Positions 24,431 to 61,470 of a stretch of DNA of 64,000 bases are shown here, in pieces. The translations under genes were made by a program, and so were the position numbers. Where the stretch lies: the NCBI GenBank assembly GCA_003342815.1, contig PTEX01000488.1, positions 62,001-126,000 of the forward strand, read 5' to 3'. Each line of letters begins with the position of its first letter. The stretch's first letter is position 1. Below the pieces are notes generated by a model. It had not been told where the DNA came from. It saw only the letters and a program-made list of their open reading frames with translations, and ran no database searches. This DNA comes from Eudromia elegans (lineage: Eukaryota; Chordata; Aves; Tinamiformes; Tinamidae).

Positions 24431-26430
24431 TTCTACAGTAATTTTTGACACAGAATGTTGAAGAACAGCAAAATTAAGTGAGGTTTTGTAATAACATGAT
24501 CTATTAGAGTTGTTTTGGGCTTCTCTGGACTCATGTTTTTCAATGCTAACATTCACCTACAGTAATGGTTAGGCTTTGCAAAACTAAAATTTAATGTAAT
24601 TGGCTAACTTTTTTTAATAATAATAATATCTCTGAAGTAAAATCTGAAGTAAAAAGCATTTTACCAGCAAAAGTTTTTTTGGTTGTTGGTTTTGTTTTTT
24701 TAAGTGTCAGCCTCCTCTGTCATTTCATTTATGTGTTATGTGGTACTTAACCTGACTTTTTGTTTGAGTCTTTTACAGTCTGTTTCCTACCATTTGTAGG
24801 AAAGGTTATGTTGCTAAAATAAGTTGATGTTGTTCTGTGTGTAATTTTTTTCCTCCTAATCAGTGGAATGTTTATACCAGCTAAAATACTTTGTCAGGTA
24901 TTTAATGTACTGTATATTTAGGAAAATAGTGTATTTTGATGGAAGTTTAGATTAAATGTTTATTCTAGGTTATGCAGTCAGGTCAACAATTAGGAGAACT
25001 TGCTTTAAAGTAGAATGATTTAAGAGTATGCAAAGGTCACAAACGCTTCCAATTTTTTTTTTAATACAAATGCTAATAACTATTGAATTTGAGCATACAA
25101 GTGCAGAGAATGCACAAGAAATTTCATGTGATAGAGAAATTTCTAGACAGTAGATTATTGGATGTTTTCAGAAAGAGAACAAGTTTTGCTTTTTTTATTC
25201 CTGTTTGTAATTAATTCTACATAAGACCAAGTAAATGTGTAATGGAAAGCACCAAATATATATGTGTGTACACTGCTGAATTTAAGTAGGTATATCTTAC
25301 ATTATTATAATCAATAAATTGAAATAGCATGTGGAAATGCCATAACTTTTGAATAAAATATTTGAATGTGGTCCAGCTAATGCATTTCCTGAATATTAGT
25401 AACTGGGAAGATATCCATGGACCTGTGTAAAATAGTTTAATGTAGAATGCAGATACTAACATATTTACAGTTTAAAATTGGAAGACTTCTAGCAGGCATC
25501 ATGCTGATATAATAAATAGGTCTTTTAATGTTTCTACTATAATATTTATGTTACTAATATTAAAGTATCTTCATAAATCAGAAAGGTGTATTAAGATACC
25601 TTTGGCAAAGGTCTGATCCTATAAACATTTCTGAATGGAGCTATTCAAAGTGATATAGTTCAATGTTGGCATATCTATTTGCTATTTGTGAGACAAGGGA
25701 AATGACATGGGAGTGGTGCATGCAGAAGGACTTGCTCAGCTGTTTATCTTGCCAGGAACCCAAAAGCTAATCTAGATAAACTTTTACTTTACTCTGTCAA
25801 CATGTATGCATTTAGGAAATCCGTACTATTCTGGCCTAAGTATATTTCAAATGGAGAGAATATGTGACCTGCATGCTGTCTCTAACTCCTTCTTCCAAGC
25901 TGAACTAATTCTGCAGTGGCATCAGCTTGCTCAGCACTTTGTGAACTTGAATTTTGCAGGTCTCCAGTGGTGGAAGTCCAGCACCCACCAATGCACTGAA
26001 GTGGAGTGCAGTGCTGTGGAGAACTCATGCAAGTTGATTTCTCTTTGTAAAATCAAAATGTGACAAAATCTTGCTTTTCTTGGCATAAAATGCTTTGACA
26101 TCTATACCTAAGATGAATTACAAAAATCTGTAAGAATGACTAACACTTTTTAAGCTTCTTAAGCCACCCAGCACAGTATGTTAGCACTTTGAAAAGCTCG
26201 CTTCACTAATAACTGTGATTGCATTATGAAGGAAAAGACCTTTCTAGAGAAAATAGAAGTGGCATTGTTAGCCATTGGATGAGGAGGAGGATGCAAGTAG
26301 CAAAAACTTACTTCTGTTGAATAAAACTGTATCCTCTAGGCTTTCACCTCCTAATACACATGCATTAATTTCGACAGTAGCTATTGTATCTGATTTATAG
26401 TTACTTTAAGAGTTATTTTAAGAACTGCTT
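24431..26430. other. intergenic DNA between TERB1 and DYNC1LI2
   Basis: AT-rich, mostly unique-looking sequence. An 85-codon open frame at 25806-26063 matches nothing I recognise and lacks splice or codon support. No RNA gene or transposon was identified. The TERB1 poly(A) site is not settled; an AATAAA at 24244-24249 would serve a transcript ending in copy 2. Confidence 0.6.
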
Positions 26431-26598
26431 CTTTGCGCTGCATCACGGCGCGTGCTCCCTCGGCGTCCTACGTGACCGTTAAACGTCTCCCCGCGGCCAG
26501 CCCCACCCGACTGCGGCAGCGTGGGCGCCAGGGGGCGCTGCGGCGGGCGACGCTGCCCTGCGCGAGGCGGGCGCGGCGGGGCTGCCGTGGCGCCGCCT

Positions 26599-26653
26599 NN
26601 NNNNNNNNNNNNNNNNNNNNNNNNNNNNNNNNNNNNNNNNNNNNNNNNNNNNN
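26599..26653. other. assembly gap (55 N)
   Basis: 55 unresolved bases inside the DYNC1LI2 CpG island, 118 bases upstream of the ATG. This is typical of GC-rich avian promoters that resist sequencing. The true gap length is unknown. Confidence 1.
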
Positions 26654-26771
26654 GCAGGGCGCGGCCGGGGCTGGGGCCAGAGCTGGTGGCCAGGCGGCGC
26701 GGGGCGGGAGCGCGGCGCGGGGCGCTCGGTGGCCCCGCGTGAGGTCACTCTTTGTGGTTGCGGCTCGCAAG

Positions 26772-50082
<23,311 letters not shown>

Positions 50083-52996
50083 TAAAGTTTAAAAATGCAT
50101 ATGTAAATGACCAAATGACTATGTATATTGATCTGATAAGACCAGGAATTTTCTGCTATGGCAGATGCTATCAGTTTTCTTGAGGCAGGGGAAATGAGCT
50201 TACTATGCCATTGCCTTGTCCCAGTAAAAAGTGCACATTCAGGAAGTTTGCATATAAAATCTCTCTGTATAAGATAACCATTTAGAGTTTATATAGGGCA
50301 ATTCTTTTGATTTTGGAGGTAAACAGGTGCAGCTGCATTTCCTGTTGTGAAGAGCACAGAGAAGCAAAATGCAGAATTCTTAGTAAAATACTAAGACAGA
50401 CCGCACACAAGGGAAGAAAGAGAAATGAAATCCTTCTTCAGAGCTAATGGATTCGGCTACTTGTACGTTTGCAAATGCATTCTATACTGGAAAGGTGGCG
50501 GTGGTGTAACAGAGCATTAACTAGATGAAAGAGGTGGGGAATGCCACCCTAAAAGGGGAAACGGATCTGATTCATTAAGAAGCTAGAATGTTAGATTGAC
50601 TGGAGAGAGCAATGTTTTTGAATCCTGTGTTCTGCATGGGGTAAATAATCAAAGTTTTAAAAAGACTACTTTGCATTGGAGATTTCCAAGCCAAACACTA
50701 AACGTCATGGGAATTTATTTTGTTTTTATTTTATTTTAATTTAGTTTTTAAAAATTCTAAGAGTGTGGATGCCCTTTCTGGCGTAGCTGAAAAAAGGGAG
50801 AACCTAGAACTTGTTTAGATCCAAGTGCCTGGCACAGTGTGTGATGTGTCTTTAGAAGGTGCTTGAACTTACTGTGCACTGTAGTACAAACAGTCACTGT
50901 TTGGCTTTATTTTAAAAAAAGTAGTTTGGCAATTTGTATTTAATTTTAAATCCTGTTTTCTGATAGCTTCTGCCTTTTTTTTATGCCAAGAGGCTAGCCT
51001 ATAGAGAATGGTGGGTGACATATCATTTTCCCATAATGAACTATGCTACAGAATATTCAGTATTTTTTTCTTACTTTTTGTAACTAAGGATTAGCTACAA
51101 AGATAAAATTGATTCCTGCCTTACACCTGTGGAGGGTTTTTTTTTTTTAAAAAAAAACAAACAACACTTTAAAGGCCCTTGTTTCAACCACATCTGCTGC
51201 AGGTGCAGACAACTCTAATTCTGAAGGTAACCCAAAAAGGTATGAATGTGTACGTGGTGAACATGGAGCCAATAACTGGTTTTGTGTTTCCTTTAATGTA
51301 GCATTTCATTTGGAAAGATGGGTTGTGGTTGTCCCCGTAGCTGCAATGGAGTTCTGTCCATGGTCACCTAACACTGTCATTCTGCGAAATCAAACAAAAC
51401 TGCTACGGTTACTGAAGTGGCACTTTGATTTTATATACAGTATGCTTATTTTCCGTGTACACACTACTATAAATTAAGAATACCAAGCATATTGTGTTTT
51501 CCTAATGCTGAAGGGAAAAACCACACTTTGAATTATATAGAGTTTACTTTTTATTGATATGAACTTGTACTAAATCAGATGTCTGGATATAACTTCTTTA
51601 ATATATATTGTTACTTAAATACACAGAATTAGATTGACCACTAACACAGTACTGGTTATTAACTTCAAATCCTATGTTATATCAAGAGGCTGTTCTTGTA
51701 AGTCTGTCTAAATATTATCTAGAAAGCTAAGAGTATTGACTTGCCTCTTTGACAAACATTAACATAAGTATGTTATTTGTGCCAGTTTTTTGTTGAAAAT
51801 ATTTTTTTAAACTTTTTTTTTAGTAAAAGGTATGACGTCAAGTTAAATAGTTGTCTAGATAACAGTTGAACTAGGATTCTGGATGGCTAGCACTATGTGA
51901 ATGTACTTCCTGATGTGGGTGCCAGTTGCAAATTACTGCACCAAAAGTAGTAATAACATACTGTCCTTTTGACACTAAAAGTTCAGACTGGAGACTAAAC
52001 ATCAAAAGCAAGACATGAATATTGAAAAAGTGTGATCACAATAGGGTAATAGGATATAGTTTAAAAACCTCAGTACAAACTGCTTTTTGGGAGGGGTTGG
52101 GGGGGTATTTTATCGTGACAAGCACTTTCTCTAGCAGTATGGCTAAAACATACAATTGAAGTATTTTCCATTTTTATAAAAATGTTAAATTTACTAAAAT
52201 TGATCAAAACTGATAATGGTAACATACCAGTTTTGAAGAAAGATGATTCTGACAAAACAGAAACAGATTTATTGTTTCTAACTGCAAGTGAATGCTCCTA
52301 GTTTACTGAAAGAAATTTGTAAGTAATGTAGCATCCTGTGGTTGCCAAAGTCTGTCAGCTTTGGTGAGCTGCACAATTGTTCTTCTGGTGTCTTCAAGCA
52401 TTGGAACCAAAGGCCAAATTGCAAACTGCCTTTACATTTTCAAGTGAAACTTCATTTTATTTGCAGATACACTTGTATGGTAGACAGTTTGAATTATTGT
52501 ATGACTATATTTATATGCATTATAGTGACTGCATCTACTGTTCATGTTTAAACTAAGAAAACAAAAGATGAAATTATCAACTCGAGGCAATTAAAAAGTT
52601 TAAGGATTGGCCCTCCATAAAAATGCTGTGATTATGCTGCTTGATTTTAAGTTTGCACTTTCTTTTTTTTATCGGCATTTTAAAAAGCTGTTTAAACTGA
52701 ACAGAATTTTGTATTTTATTTAATTTAACTACGTTGAAAGTGACTGCTTTGTACATCATGAACGTAACAATATAAATGCTGTAAATGAAAGTTCACTGTC
52801 CTGTGTACTAAGGGTTGTTTTTTTTTTTCTAACTTACAATTAGGACTGCAAATGTATCAAACACAATCTTAGTCCAGTTGTATGGCTTTAACCAGGTGCA
52901 GTATGCAGTCATGTGGAATCTTGCTTTCTAGTGCTGGCAAAATGAGGACATGTCTTTAATTACTGGCTTCAATAAACATGAATCCAGACTGCTTTA
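50083..52996 (+). terminator. DYNC1LI2: DYNC1LI2 3' UTR (~2.9 kb) with poly(A) signal
   Basis: A long AT-rich untranslated tail follows the stop codon, with AATAAA at 52971-52976, the best-placed strong signal. The length agrees with the long 3' UTR usual for this gene. The exact cleavage site and any alternative poly(A) sites are not determined. Confidence 0.75.
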
Positions 52997-54715
52997 TGCT
53001 GTGCATTGCTTCTTTGTTTTTAGGGTCACCTCTATAGCTGTTATTACTGGAGCAGAATATTAGTGAGTACTGTGACCAGGAGAAATGTCTCACGCAGTTC
53101 ACTGTGGAAGATACCTCGGTAACAGCTTCCTGCTTGGGAGGTACCAGCCTTTGCTACTGCAGCTCCTCTCTGGAATTCAGAGCATGTGTCTGGTGTAAAT
53201 TAAGCCAAGCTGACAGAGCTGTGTGTGCACAGAGGTGTGCCAGCAATAGCTTGTAGTGCGAATAAGTTTGTCAGAAAACTGCTTTTGATGCTAACTGATT
53301 TCTTTCACGTGATTAGGGAAGTAGTTTTATGTCTTGCCGGGTTAAGATGTACAGCATATACCTTTGCTGGAATACTGTAACAAAGCAGAGCATGTGGCCT
53401 TAAATGTGCAGGATTAAACTCGGGCTCCCAGAAATTTACCAAGTTACTTTTGCAGTGCAAATGCCTAATCTGCCAGTAGTAGGGAAAAGTGTCTTCCCTT
53501 TGATGGGCTTAATGGCTTTTTTCCTACTGAGCACAGAAGGAACAGATTGACATAACTAGGTTTGTTTTTCTTGTTTTACTTCATTGTTACTCCAACTGGA
53601 TGCCTGTACTTCCTGCTGCTTAGATTGAAGTCTCAGGTATTTAGGTATTTTAAGTGTTTCTTGAGTTGCTTTATATTTTGAAATAGAAATATATCAAGCT
53701 TATAATTTCTAAAATAAATAGCTTCTGTAGAAGTGAACCCTTAGGAGGCCATGGAACAATGATCATTTTAGAATTACCTTAATGCTTTAGGTTTTGTAAA
53801 GATTTTATTAATCTTGTAAAGCTGAGTACTTGCACGACCACTTTTTTGGTCTGACATCAACCTTTTGGCTCTTCCACAGGGTAGGCTGAGGTAAGTGGTG
53901 AGACCCCAGCCGGGCACAGCAAGGTCACCGTCACAGTGCATGTCGGCATTACGAGAGGCGAAACAGAACCCTAGGGGTTAAAGCTTTATACCTGAACCCA
54001 GACTTAGCATGTGTTCTGGATCCAAGGCAAACTTGGATGTTATATTCACGTTTAAGTTGCTTTAAAAACAGGTGATACCTTGCAGTAACGTTATGCCTGG
54101 CTGGGAATTTGTTAGTGAAAGTGGCAAAATGGGAGATACTTTGAAATTTGACAAAAGTCTATCAAAATCTCCCCAAACCTTTTAGTTGAATGCGAATTTA
54201 GGTGAAAAAAACTTTTAAGCAATGCTTTTGCAGGAATTCTGTACTATTTATACTTGTTGATTCCCCTTTTGCTTCTGCATTTGTCCTGTCAATCCTATAC
54301 TACCCCCTTCTCAAAAATAACTTCTACATCTTTCAGACAACTTCAGTAAGTCAAGAAAGCTCTCAGAGATAATGAAGTTAATACTAGTTGCATGAAAACT
54401 AGTGAGTTAGTGGAGAAGACAGATCCAAAGATTTCCTCTGCACAGGAAAAGTTGCCGAGTAAGTTTGGCTAGTCAGTACACAAGATGAGCCAGACAAAAA
54501 TCTATTGGTCTGCACACATGGAACTTGGCATAGCACTTGCTTTTGCTCAAGCAGTAGTTAGAGGATATAAATAAGAGTTCTAAGCTCCTACTGTGTGTGA
54601 AAGGAGCTATTGGGGAGGGAGGTGATGGGTCATTGGGCTCAAGAAGAGGGGTGAAGTGGGGAAGATAGGAAGAGAAGGCCTAAATCTGTGAGGAATCAGG
54701 ATTTATTAGTTCCTG

Positions 54716-54761
54716 TGTGCAGCTTCTTGGATTTGCTGTATGCAGCTTCTTGGATTTGGAG
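54716..54761. repeat. 23-bp tandem duplication
   Basis: GCAGCTTCTTGGATTTG is repeated with a 23-base period (units starting 54716 and 54739). The flanking bases are slightly diverged. Confidence 0.9.
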
Positions 54762-54824
54762 CCATGGGCCTACCTTGAGTATATAGCCAAATATGGAAAA
54801 CATTATTTTTCCTGTTTTGTCATT

Positions 54825-54907
54825 AAAAAAAAAAAAAAAAAAAGGGAAAAAACCTTCACATGGGAGTGTGTGTGGGTGTGTGCCTGTATGTATACATGTG
54901 TACACAC
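54825..54907. repeat. A19 run and GT-rich simple repeat
   Basis: A homopolymer at 54825-54843 is followed by an impure GT/ATGT stretch at 54866-54907. Confidence 0.9.
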
Positions 54908-57900
54908 GCTAAATAAAAGATCTGTAAGGTAAAAAGCCAAATTAGCTGAATGTAAAATTCTGTCATATGTAGGGGTTTACTGCTGGTAAAAGGAGTAAAT
55001 ACTTTTTTTCTTGGATCTCTCATGTTAGCAATAGCTGTAGGTAAAACAAAATTCAGAAGAATTATTAAAAAAAAAATAAACTGAACATTTGCAGTGCTCC
55101 CTAAAAGCAGTGGATGGATTGATTTGGTTTTGTAACACCAAACAGTATTAAAACAGTTGAGGTCAGTTGTTTTGCTGGCCCATTTGGTCCATGGAGAAAA
55201 AGAATGTAGTGAGTATACTTCACCTTTTTTTAAAGCCTGCTAAGGGATCTTTAAAATTTGGCTTATAAAACGTGGTTTATATAATTATTCTTCCTCCCCT
55301 TCGGTGCTCCACCTCCTCAAAAAATAAAAATTGGCTCTTTTCTTCCAAAGGCCTGCTATTTCCTACACACTCCATCCTTTCTCTTGCTAAAAAAATACTG
55401 CATATCACAGGGACAACATGACTGTACCCACACAGTCAGGGAGAACTACCATTTTCTGACCTTCTGTTTCATGTCTGTGTGTTTTTATTCTGTTATTGGA
55501 AGACTACTATTTTTTCCCCTCCCCTGGTTAGGCCTTTCGTTTTCTGAGTACTTGTACTGCTATGCACACAGTAAAAACTTTTGACAGTCTCCTTGCATAC
55601 TTTTCAGTGTGCTTTATTATGCAGGGTTTCAAAGAAAAATAATCCACAATCTTGGCTTATCCCCAGCATTATTAAAGGTCCATTGGCACTTTTCTTAGGA
55701 ATTTGAGCTTTAGCCTGTAACAGAAATTACTCCTAGCTATACAGAATGCCTGCTGCCCATAGTCCCAGATGGTGGCTGCAAGGTTACCCCTATCTGGCAT
55801 GTGTAGGCTGCATGTACCAATAAAAGGTTTTGGAGATGAAAGGAGTAAGTGGCAATTTCAGAAGTGGTGAAAACAAAGAAAAAAAAATTGGTTAGGAACT
55901 ACGGAAGCAGATTTTGGACTCTAAAGGTCTGAGTATTCTTTGGATGGAGCACTTTTAATAGTATATAAAATCATCTATGTTCATACACCTGGAAAATAAG
56001 GGTCTAACTAATTTTACTGATGTTACCTTTCTTGATTTCTTTCCTGAAATCAGGAAATCATTTAAATCAGAAATAGGGTTGGTTTCCTGGTTGTGATGGT
56101 GACCTTGCAGGGGCGACATCCTCACCTGTTCCTTGAGCAGGTGAAAGCAGCCAGGTACAGCACCATGGCACATGGCCTGGCCCAGCTTGCAGCCACCATT
56201 GGTCCCAGCTGTGAGCCGTCTCATGATGCTCATATTGGAGGAAATAGTTGCTCGTAGTTTAAAGGGCCTGTTGGGCCTTTCAGGGCTGCTCTGTTTATTT
56301 TTGAGAGCATAGAGTGGACTGGGATATAGGTGAAGGTGTTCAAGTGTGTGTGGATATGAACATGGTTCACTAACGCTTCCTGTTAGCAGTTCTGCACTTT
56401 TTAGCTAGAGCTTATTACTTTGATCCTTTACACTTCAAAAATCTCAAGCTTTAGTCTAAGAATTAAAGAGTATTATGAAATGAACTAGCCCATTTTGTAG
56501 ACCTATAGACCACAGGTTTTGTTAAGGGACATACCTTTGAAGTTACTTTCTGTTTCTCAGCATCTCATCATGGATTATAGCTAAAAAAAAAAAAAAAAAG
56601 GCATTTAAGACAAAATTTGAAAAATACTATTTTGAATGATAGCTTTTTACAGAGATTGTACAGACTAGTCTTAGAATTTTTAGGAAGTTGATGATGAATC
56701 CGGATTTTAAGGCTGTACTACGAAATGAAGTTATTTCATGGCTTATGAACAGAATTCAGGTTTGCCTGGCCTGTGAAACTGTAAGGTGTGGGCAGGTCGC
56801 GTATATGTGGCCTATAGGCCCAGAGCCGTGAGCCACAAGTGAATCACTTCCTGGGAATGAGCTGTGACAGGCACCAGTTTGTGCTATCTCTCTCTGGAGT
56901 ACCCTTAATACCAGCACTGCAAGCCTGAGAAACTTAGACACTGTGTTGTCAACCTGTGAAACCTTAAGGATGTTTAGTGGGAAAGTTTTTACAGGTAACT
57001 GTTCAAATTAATTCCTTTTTCTTTCCTTCTCTCCATACTTTCCTCTGTTGATATGATTGTGCTTGACTCCTCGCTGAGTAATTTGCTTCTCTGCAAGGTT
57101 ATCGCTGTGGCGTTGTTGGATGACAGCACTGCCTTATCCTGGGGGGCTGCACATTCCTCCTTCACCTGCAGCTGGATGCCCTAAAGGAGGACTCATGGCA
57201 CCTTTAAGCCATGACCATCCTCTGCGTCACCTTATACCCTCACAGTCACTGAAGTGGGTCCCTGGGACACCTTTTGCTTGTATGTTGTACTAATTTCTAA
57301 TTCTGGCTCCGCAGAATTACTTGCTGGCTCTCTACACTTCTCATGGCTGCAGAAGCAAGGTGTGTGTGCCACGCTCTTACACCATGAGAGCAGACCCCTC
57401 CTGAATGTACAGTAACACTGTGACTTCTAAGTAACAGGCATTTTCCTAAAGCAAGTCCTCTGTTAGCCTTTGGGTTTTTTTGTTGTTGTTTTTGGTTTTG
57501 TTTTTTCCTTCCTTGAACTGAAATGTTGAGGCAACTTCAGAACTTTTTACACTGAGACATTCAAGGGGGAGGAAAAAAAGGAAAAAAAACCCCCAAAAAA
57601 CTTCTATGCCAGAGTTAAATTCTAATCGTTGCCCAGCTCTCGGAATTTGGTAGCGTACCAGTGTTCCTTCCCCTTGGTAGGTCATGCGGAAATACTGGAG
57701 TACTTTCTTAAAGAACCTCTCTGCTCTTTCCAGGTACTTGCACAGATGCAATGTTCTTGTTGAAATGGGATCCTAATGCCCTCAGCGCTCCTAGCTACCT
57801 TTTCCCCAAAATAAGCACCATTCAAATCTACAAAATTATATGTAGAAATATTAAAGTACTTCAAATATGTTAAAACTACAAAAATACAACTTTAAAAACA

Positions 57901-60900
57901 AATTTTAATTGAATATTCATGTTAAATTGCAGTAAGATCACATATTTCAATCTTAAAATAAAATCTCAAAGTGCCTAAAGAGCTCACAAGAGGTTCTTAT
58001 GTCTATGAACACCTGGTAGGTAAGAATTGTTTTGTTCATTCTGATCAGTAATAATATGTAGATTCTTTTTACCATGGTTTTTATGCCTAAATTATAAACG
58101 GTTTTTAGTGTATCACCACAGTCCTGGAGACTTTCTGATGGGCAATTCTTAATTCAGTCAAAGGCAGCTTAACTGTCTGCTTGAAATGCAGATCTCTAGC
58201 AGTTTAATTCTTATGTCTATGAACAGTACGGACTTTCTCCCCTCTGTTTCTTGCTTGCTTTTACTGTTAGGTCAGGCTTCAGCTAGATGTGAAGTTTTTC
58301 TGAACATCGTTCATTAGTTTGATGCTATGGTGGTGTCTTGGGTGCTGGTCGTGGAGCTGGTTCCCATTTTACAAGCCCTGGTGCACATATGCGAGGTGAA
58401 ATGGAGAGCTGTGCTTGAAAGGCTCATTACCTGTAAAAACAAAGTTATCTGAAAGCAATATGACCTGCCTTGGATGAATGCAATGACCTTTTTTACTGGA
58501 TCAATACTTTTATTTACATAAATGTAGACTACTTTTTTTTTTTTTCTCTTCAAGTGCTACAGAGCAGACTAGAAAGGTGCCGTATCGGGCAAGAATGTGT
58601 GTAAAGGATTCCTTTGTTCAGTGCTGGCAGAAACCCTGCAAGCCCCTGCCAAGTCTGTCCAGCCCACCCACCCTTCCAGGAAGATGCCAAGAAATCCCCC
58701 ACTCCAGCTTGGTGTTGGCGCTGGGCCACTTGCAGCAAGGGGGAAGCAGGCTGTGCGATCCCAGTGCAGAGAGGGGCACCATGGCCAATATCCTGCAGCC
58801 CTGCAGCTGCCTGCAATGCCCGCAAAACGCTGCGAGTCAGTGCTGCTGCGAGCATGCACGGAGAACAGGCCTTTTGGCTGCCCCAACAGCACTCGGGATG
58901 TTCAGGGCACGGGGAGTACTTACGGGGCTTTCTTCACTCTGGGTAGGCAATAAGCTTGCTAAAGAGCAGAGTTCTCAGTGTTCCTACAATCTGCAGCATT
59001 TTCAAAATGCTCTGCTGATTTTAAATACAATTAGACTTCTTGCCCTCCATTTTAAAGGAAAAACTAAGCAATAGAGAAGTTGAAGGTCACACAGGAGACT
59101 GCAGCTAAGGCAAGAAGCAGAATCAAGATCTTGTTCCACCTCCCCCTTTCTTAAATCACTTGGTCATCTGTGCCTCCATTCTTGACTTGCATGCTCAGAC
59201 ATTTTTTGGTCCTCTTCAACATGCTGATGTGTTTTATTTGGGGCCACAAACAATACTTTAAAATAATGTTTGCTGCATACTTCAAAAATGTTTTCTTCAT
59301 TAGGAGCACTGTGTGAAAGCACCACTGCAGCCCCTCAAAACAAGTGACAGATGTCTTGTTACAGACAAATGAAAACAGACCCTTTGTTTCTGAAGCAGCT
59401 ATGAAATCTTAAGTTAAAAATAACCCAGTAAAAGCTCTTGTGAGTGGCAACCACCTAGTCATATTTCCTGGAGAAGAAAAAAAAATAGGCAGCTTTATGA
59501 GACTTCTGATGTCCTTAGCATGATACAACAACTGCAGTAAGAAACTGTTGAAAAAAAACCTGCTAGCCTCTCAGGCCAGCCTGGAGTCAATGTAGGATTT
59601 TCCCCCTATGATTTCATATTGTTAGGCTAATTTTACAGAATCCAAGCAGCAGAGGTTTCCATCCTTCTCCTAACATTTTTACAGCAAAGAGGTAGAAATG
59701 TTTGCTTTCTTAAAAATATATCAAACCTTCCATCTTACTGACATTACCAGGCTCTTCCAGCATGAGAGGTCACCAGAGAAACCATGAACTCAATTCTACT
59801 GGCTTGATAATAGCAATTACTTCTCCAGGTAACCAATGATTGTTAATGGTAGACCAAAGAAAAGCCTTTTTCTCCATCCAAGATTGCATGGGTGCTCTTT
59901 GATGCTGTCATTATGGTTCTGGTTCTTTGGATCTTTTACAGAGAGACAAAAGAAAAGAAGAAGGAAAAAAAAAAGGCAGAAAGGGACTAAGGGATATTAA
60001 GAGAACTGAAAGGGAAAGAAGATGCAAAGTGCAAAGGTGACTGGAAAAGAAATCATGGCGCTGATAATCCACAGTGTCCTTGCAAAATAGGCAGAAAATT
60101 TGCAGCAGGAAGAAACTTTGCTCAGAGGCACAAGGAAGCTGCAGGAAGGATTATTGCACGTGAACCTCCCATTACCTGGCCCGTGAAAGCAGAAAGCAAG
60201 ATCGGCACCCAAAGAGGGAACAGGAATGGTGACCTGGCTGCGAAGGTAACAGCTCACAGGGGGAGGAACTGAGAAACTTCTTAAAGCCCGGCTCAGCCTA
60301 ATGCATGATATGCGCTCACTGCCTGTGCTGTGCCTATGCAGATATGTATAAATATATGTTAGATGACTTCTTTAGCTGCCTTTGATGTAAATGTATTTGT
60401 CAGATTATGCTGCACATTTCCCCCCTTATTTATGGTGACACGAGAGAGTTATCTCTCTAAAAAGTGATTCAGAGATTATTTTGCCTTGTCTTAGTAAACT
60501 TCAGTATTTAAAATAACACTTTAAAAATGTTACACACTCATGCAAAAATTACTTGAAGATTTTCAGTATTCAAACCACTCATGTACAGCTTGAAACAGTA
60601 ACTGTGAAGTGTGAACTATTTCATATATCTTGGAGAATAAACAGTGAATTTTAAGTATTTAAAAAGCTCAGTACTGTTGACTTTTTAATGCTCGGTATCA
60701 TGGGCACTTTTAAAAAAAGCCTCCCATGCAACACCATGGAAGCAGTGCCTGTGACAAGGGCTGCGTGCAAGCCAAGGGCAAGATAGCATTTCCTGAGCTG
60801 ACAGACAACATCCTGGCACAAGCCTTTCAGGGGTTGATGGGTTTGGGTATGAGGGGCTCTCACCACCAATTTAAACTTCTGCCAAAGGTGTGGAGAAGGT

Positions 60901-60939
60901 GCCGCGGTCACTCGTGCAAGAGCCTGTGTTCCCCGTGAG

Positions 60940-61110
60940 CCACAGCCCCTTCCCTGTGTCCCTCCTGAGCTGCAGCCCCTTTCCCGTCTCCTCCGTGTCT
61001 TGCGGCAGCCGCTGTCCATTGCCCGTGTCCCCACGGTGTCCCGCGGCCCCTTCCCCGCGTCCTCCTGGGTCTCGCGGGAGCAGCGGCCCCTTTCCCGTGT
61101 CTCACGGTTG
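60940..61110. repeat. degenerate GC-rich minisatellite upstream of CMTM4
   Basis: CAGCCCCTTTCCCGTGTC-like units recur at about 60943, 60973, 61015, 61044 and 61081 with 30-42 base spacing, mixed with CCTCCTG/TCTCG segments. A drifted tandem array lies at the edge of the CpG island. Confidence 0.7.
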
Positions 61111-61470
61111 CGCCGGTGGCGTCTCCCGGGCCCGCGGGCAGGTGCGCGACCGACCAGGCCGACACCCGGGGCGGGCTCTCCCCGCCCTTTCCGCTGCGCG
61201 CGGAGGGAGGAGCAGCCGGCCGCGGCGGCAGCTTCTTGGCTGGCCGGAGCTTCCGCGCCGGGCCCGCGGAGGAGGGGTGGGTGAGCTGTGGGGTCGCCGC
61301 TTAGCTCCGCTCTTGTGCCGGGCGGCGGATTGTGCGCTCCTGCACGGCGGGGCGGTAGCGCCGAGATTGGGGCGGGCCTGGCGGCAGTGCGATGCTGCCC
61401 GCGCTGCTCGCGCACCGCTCGACATGAGGCTGCGCGCCCCGGCACGGCCATGAAGCTGGCGCTGCGCTAG

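Larger units (their letters stand above)
52997..60900. other. intergenic DNA between DYNC1LI2 and CMTM4
   Basis: About 8 kb with no gene recognised. It contains a 23-bp duplication, an A19 run and a GT-rich simple repeat near 54.7-54.9 kb. A GC-raised segment at 58570-58960 has open frames in several registers on both strands, as composition alone would produce. Confidence 0.65.

Noticed and set aside
24868-24897. Acceptor-like CAG followed by TGG AAT, considered as the W-N of the TERB1 Myb domain
   Set aside because: The frame hits a stop after six codons and the neighbouring residues do not match in any phase.
25806-26063. 85-codon frame considered as a late TERB1 exon
   Set aside because: No resemblance to the TERB1 Myb-like end, no compatible donor upstream, and it lies almost 2 kb past the last supported exon.
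58577-59074. 165-codon plus-strand frame in the intergenic region
   Set aside because: Overlapped by open frames in other registers and on the minus strand; no recognisable domain, no splice context.
60651-61453. 266-codon minus-strand frame and overlapping plus-strand frames upstream of CMTM4
   Set aside because: Low-complexity R/A/P/G-rich products in a CpG island and minisatellite; both strands open at once; no splice or homology support.
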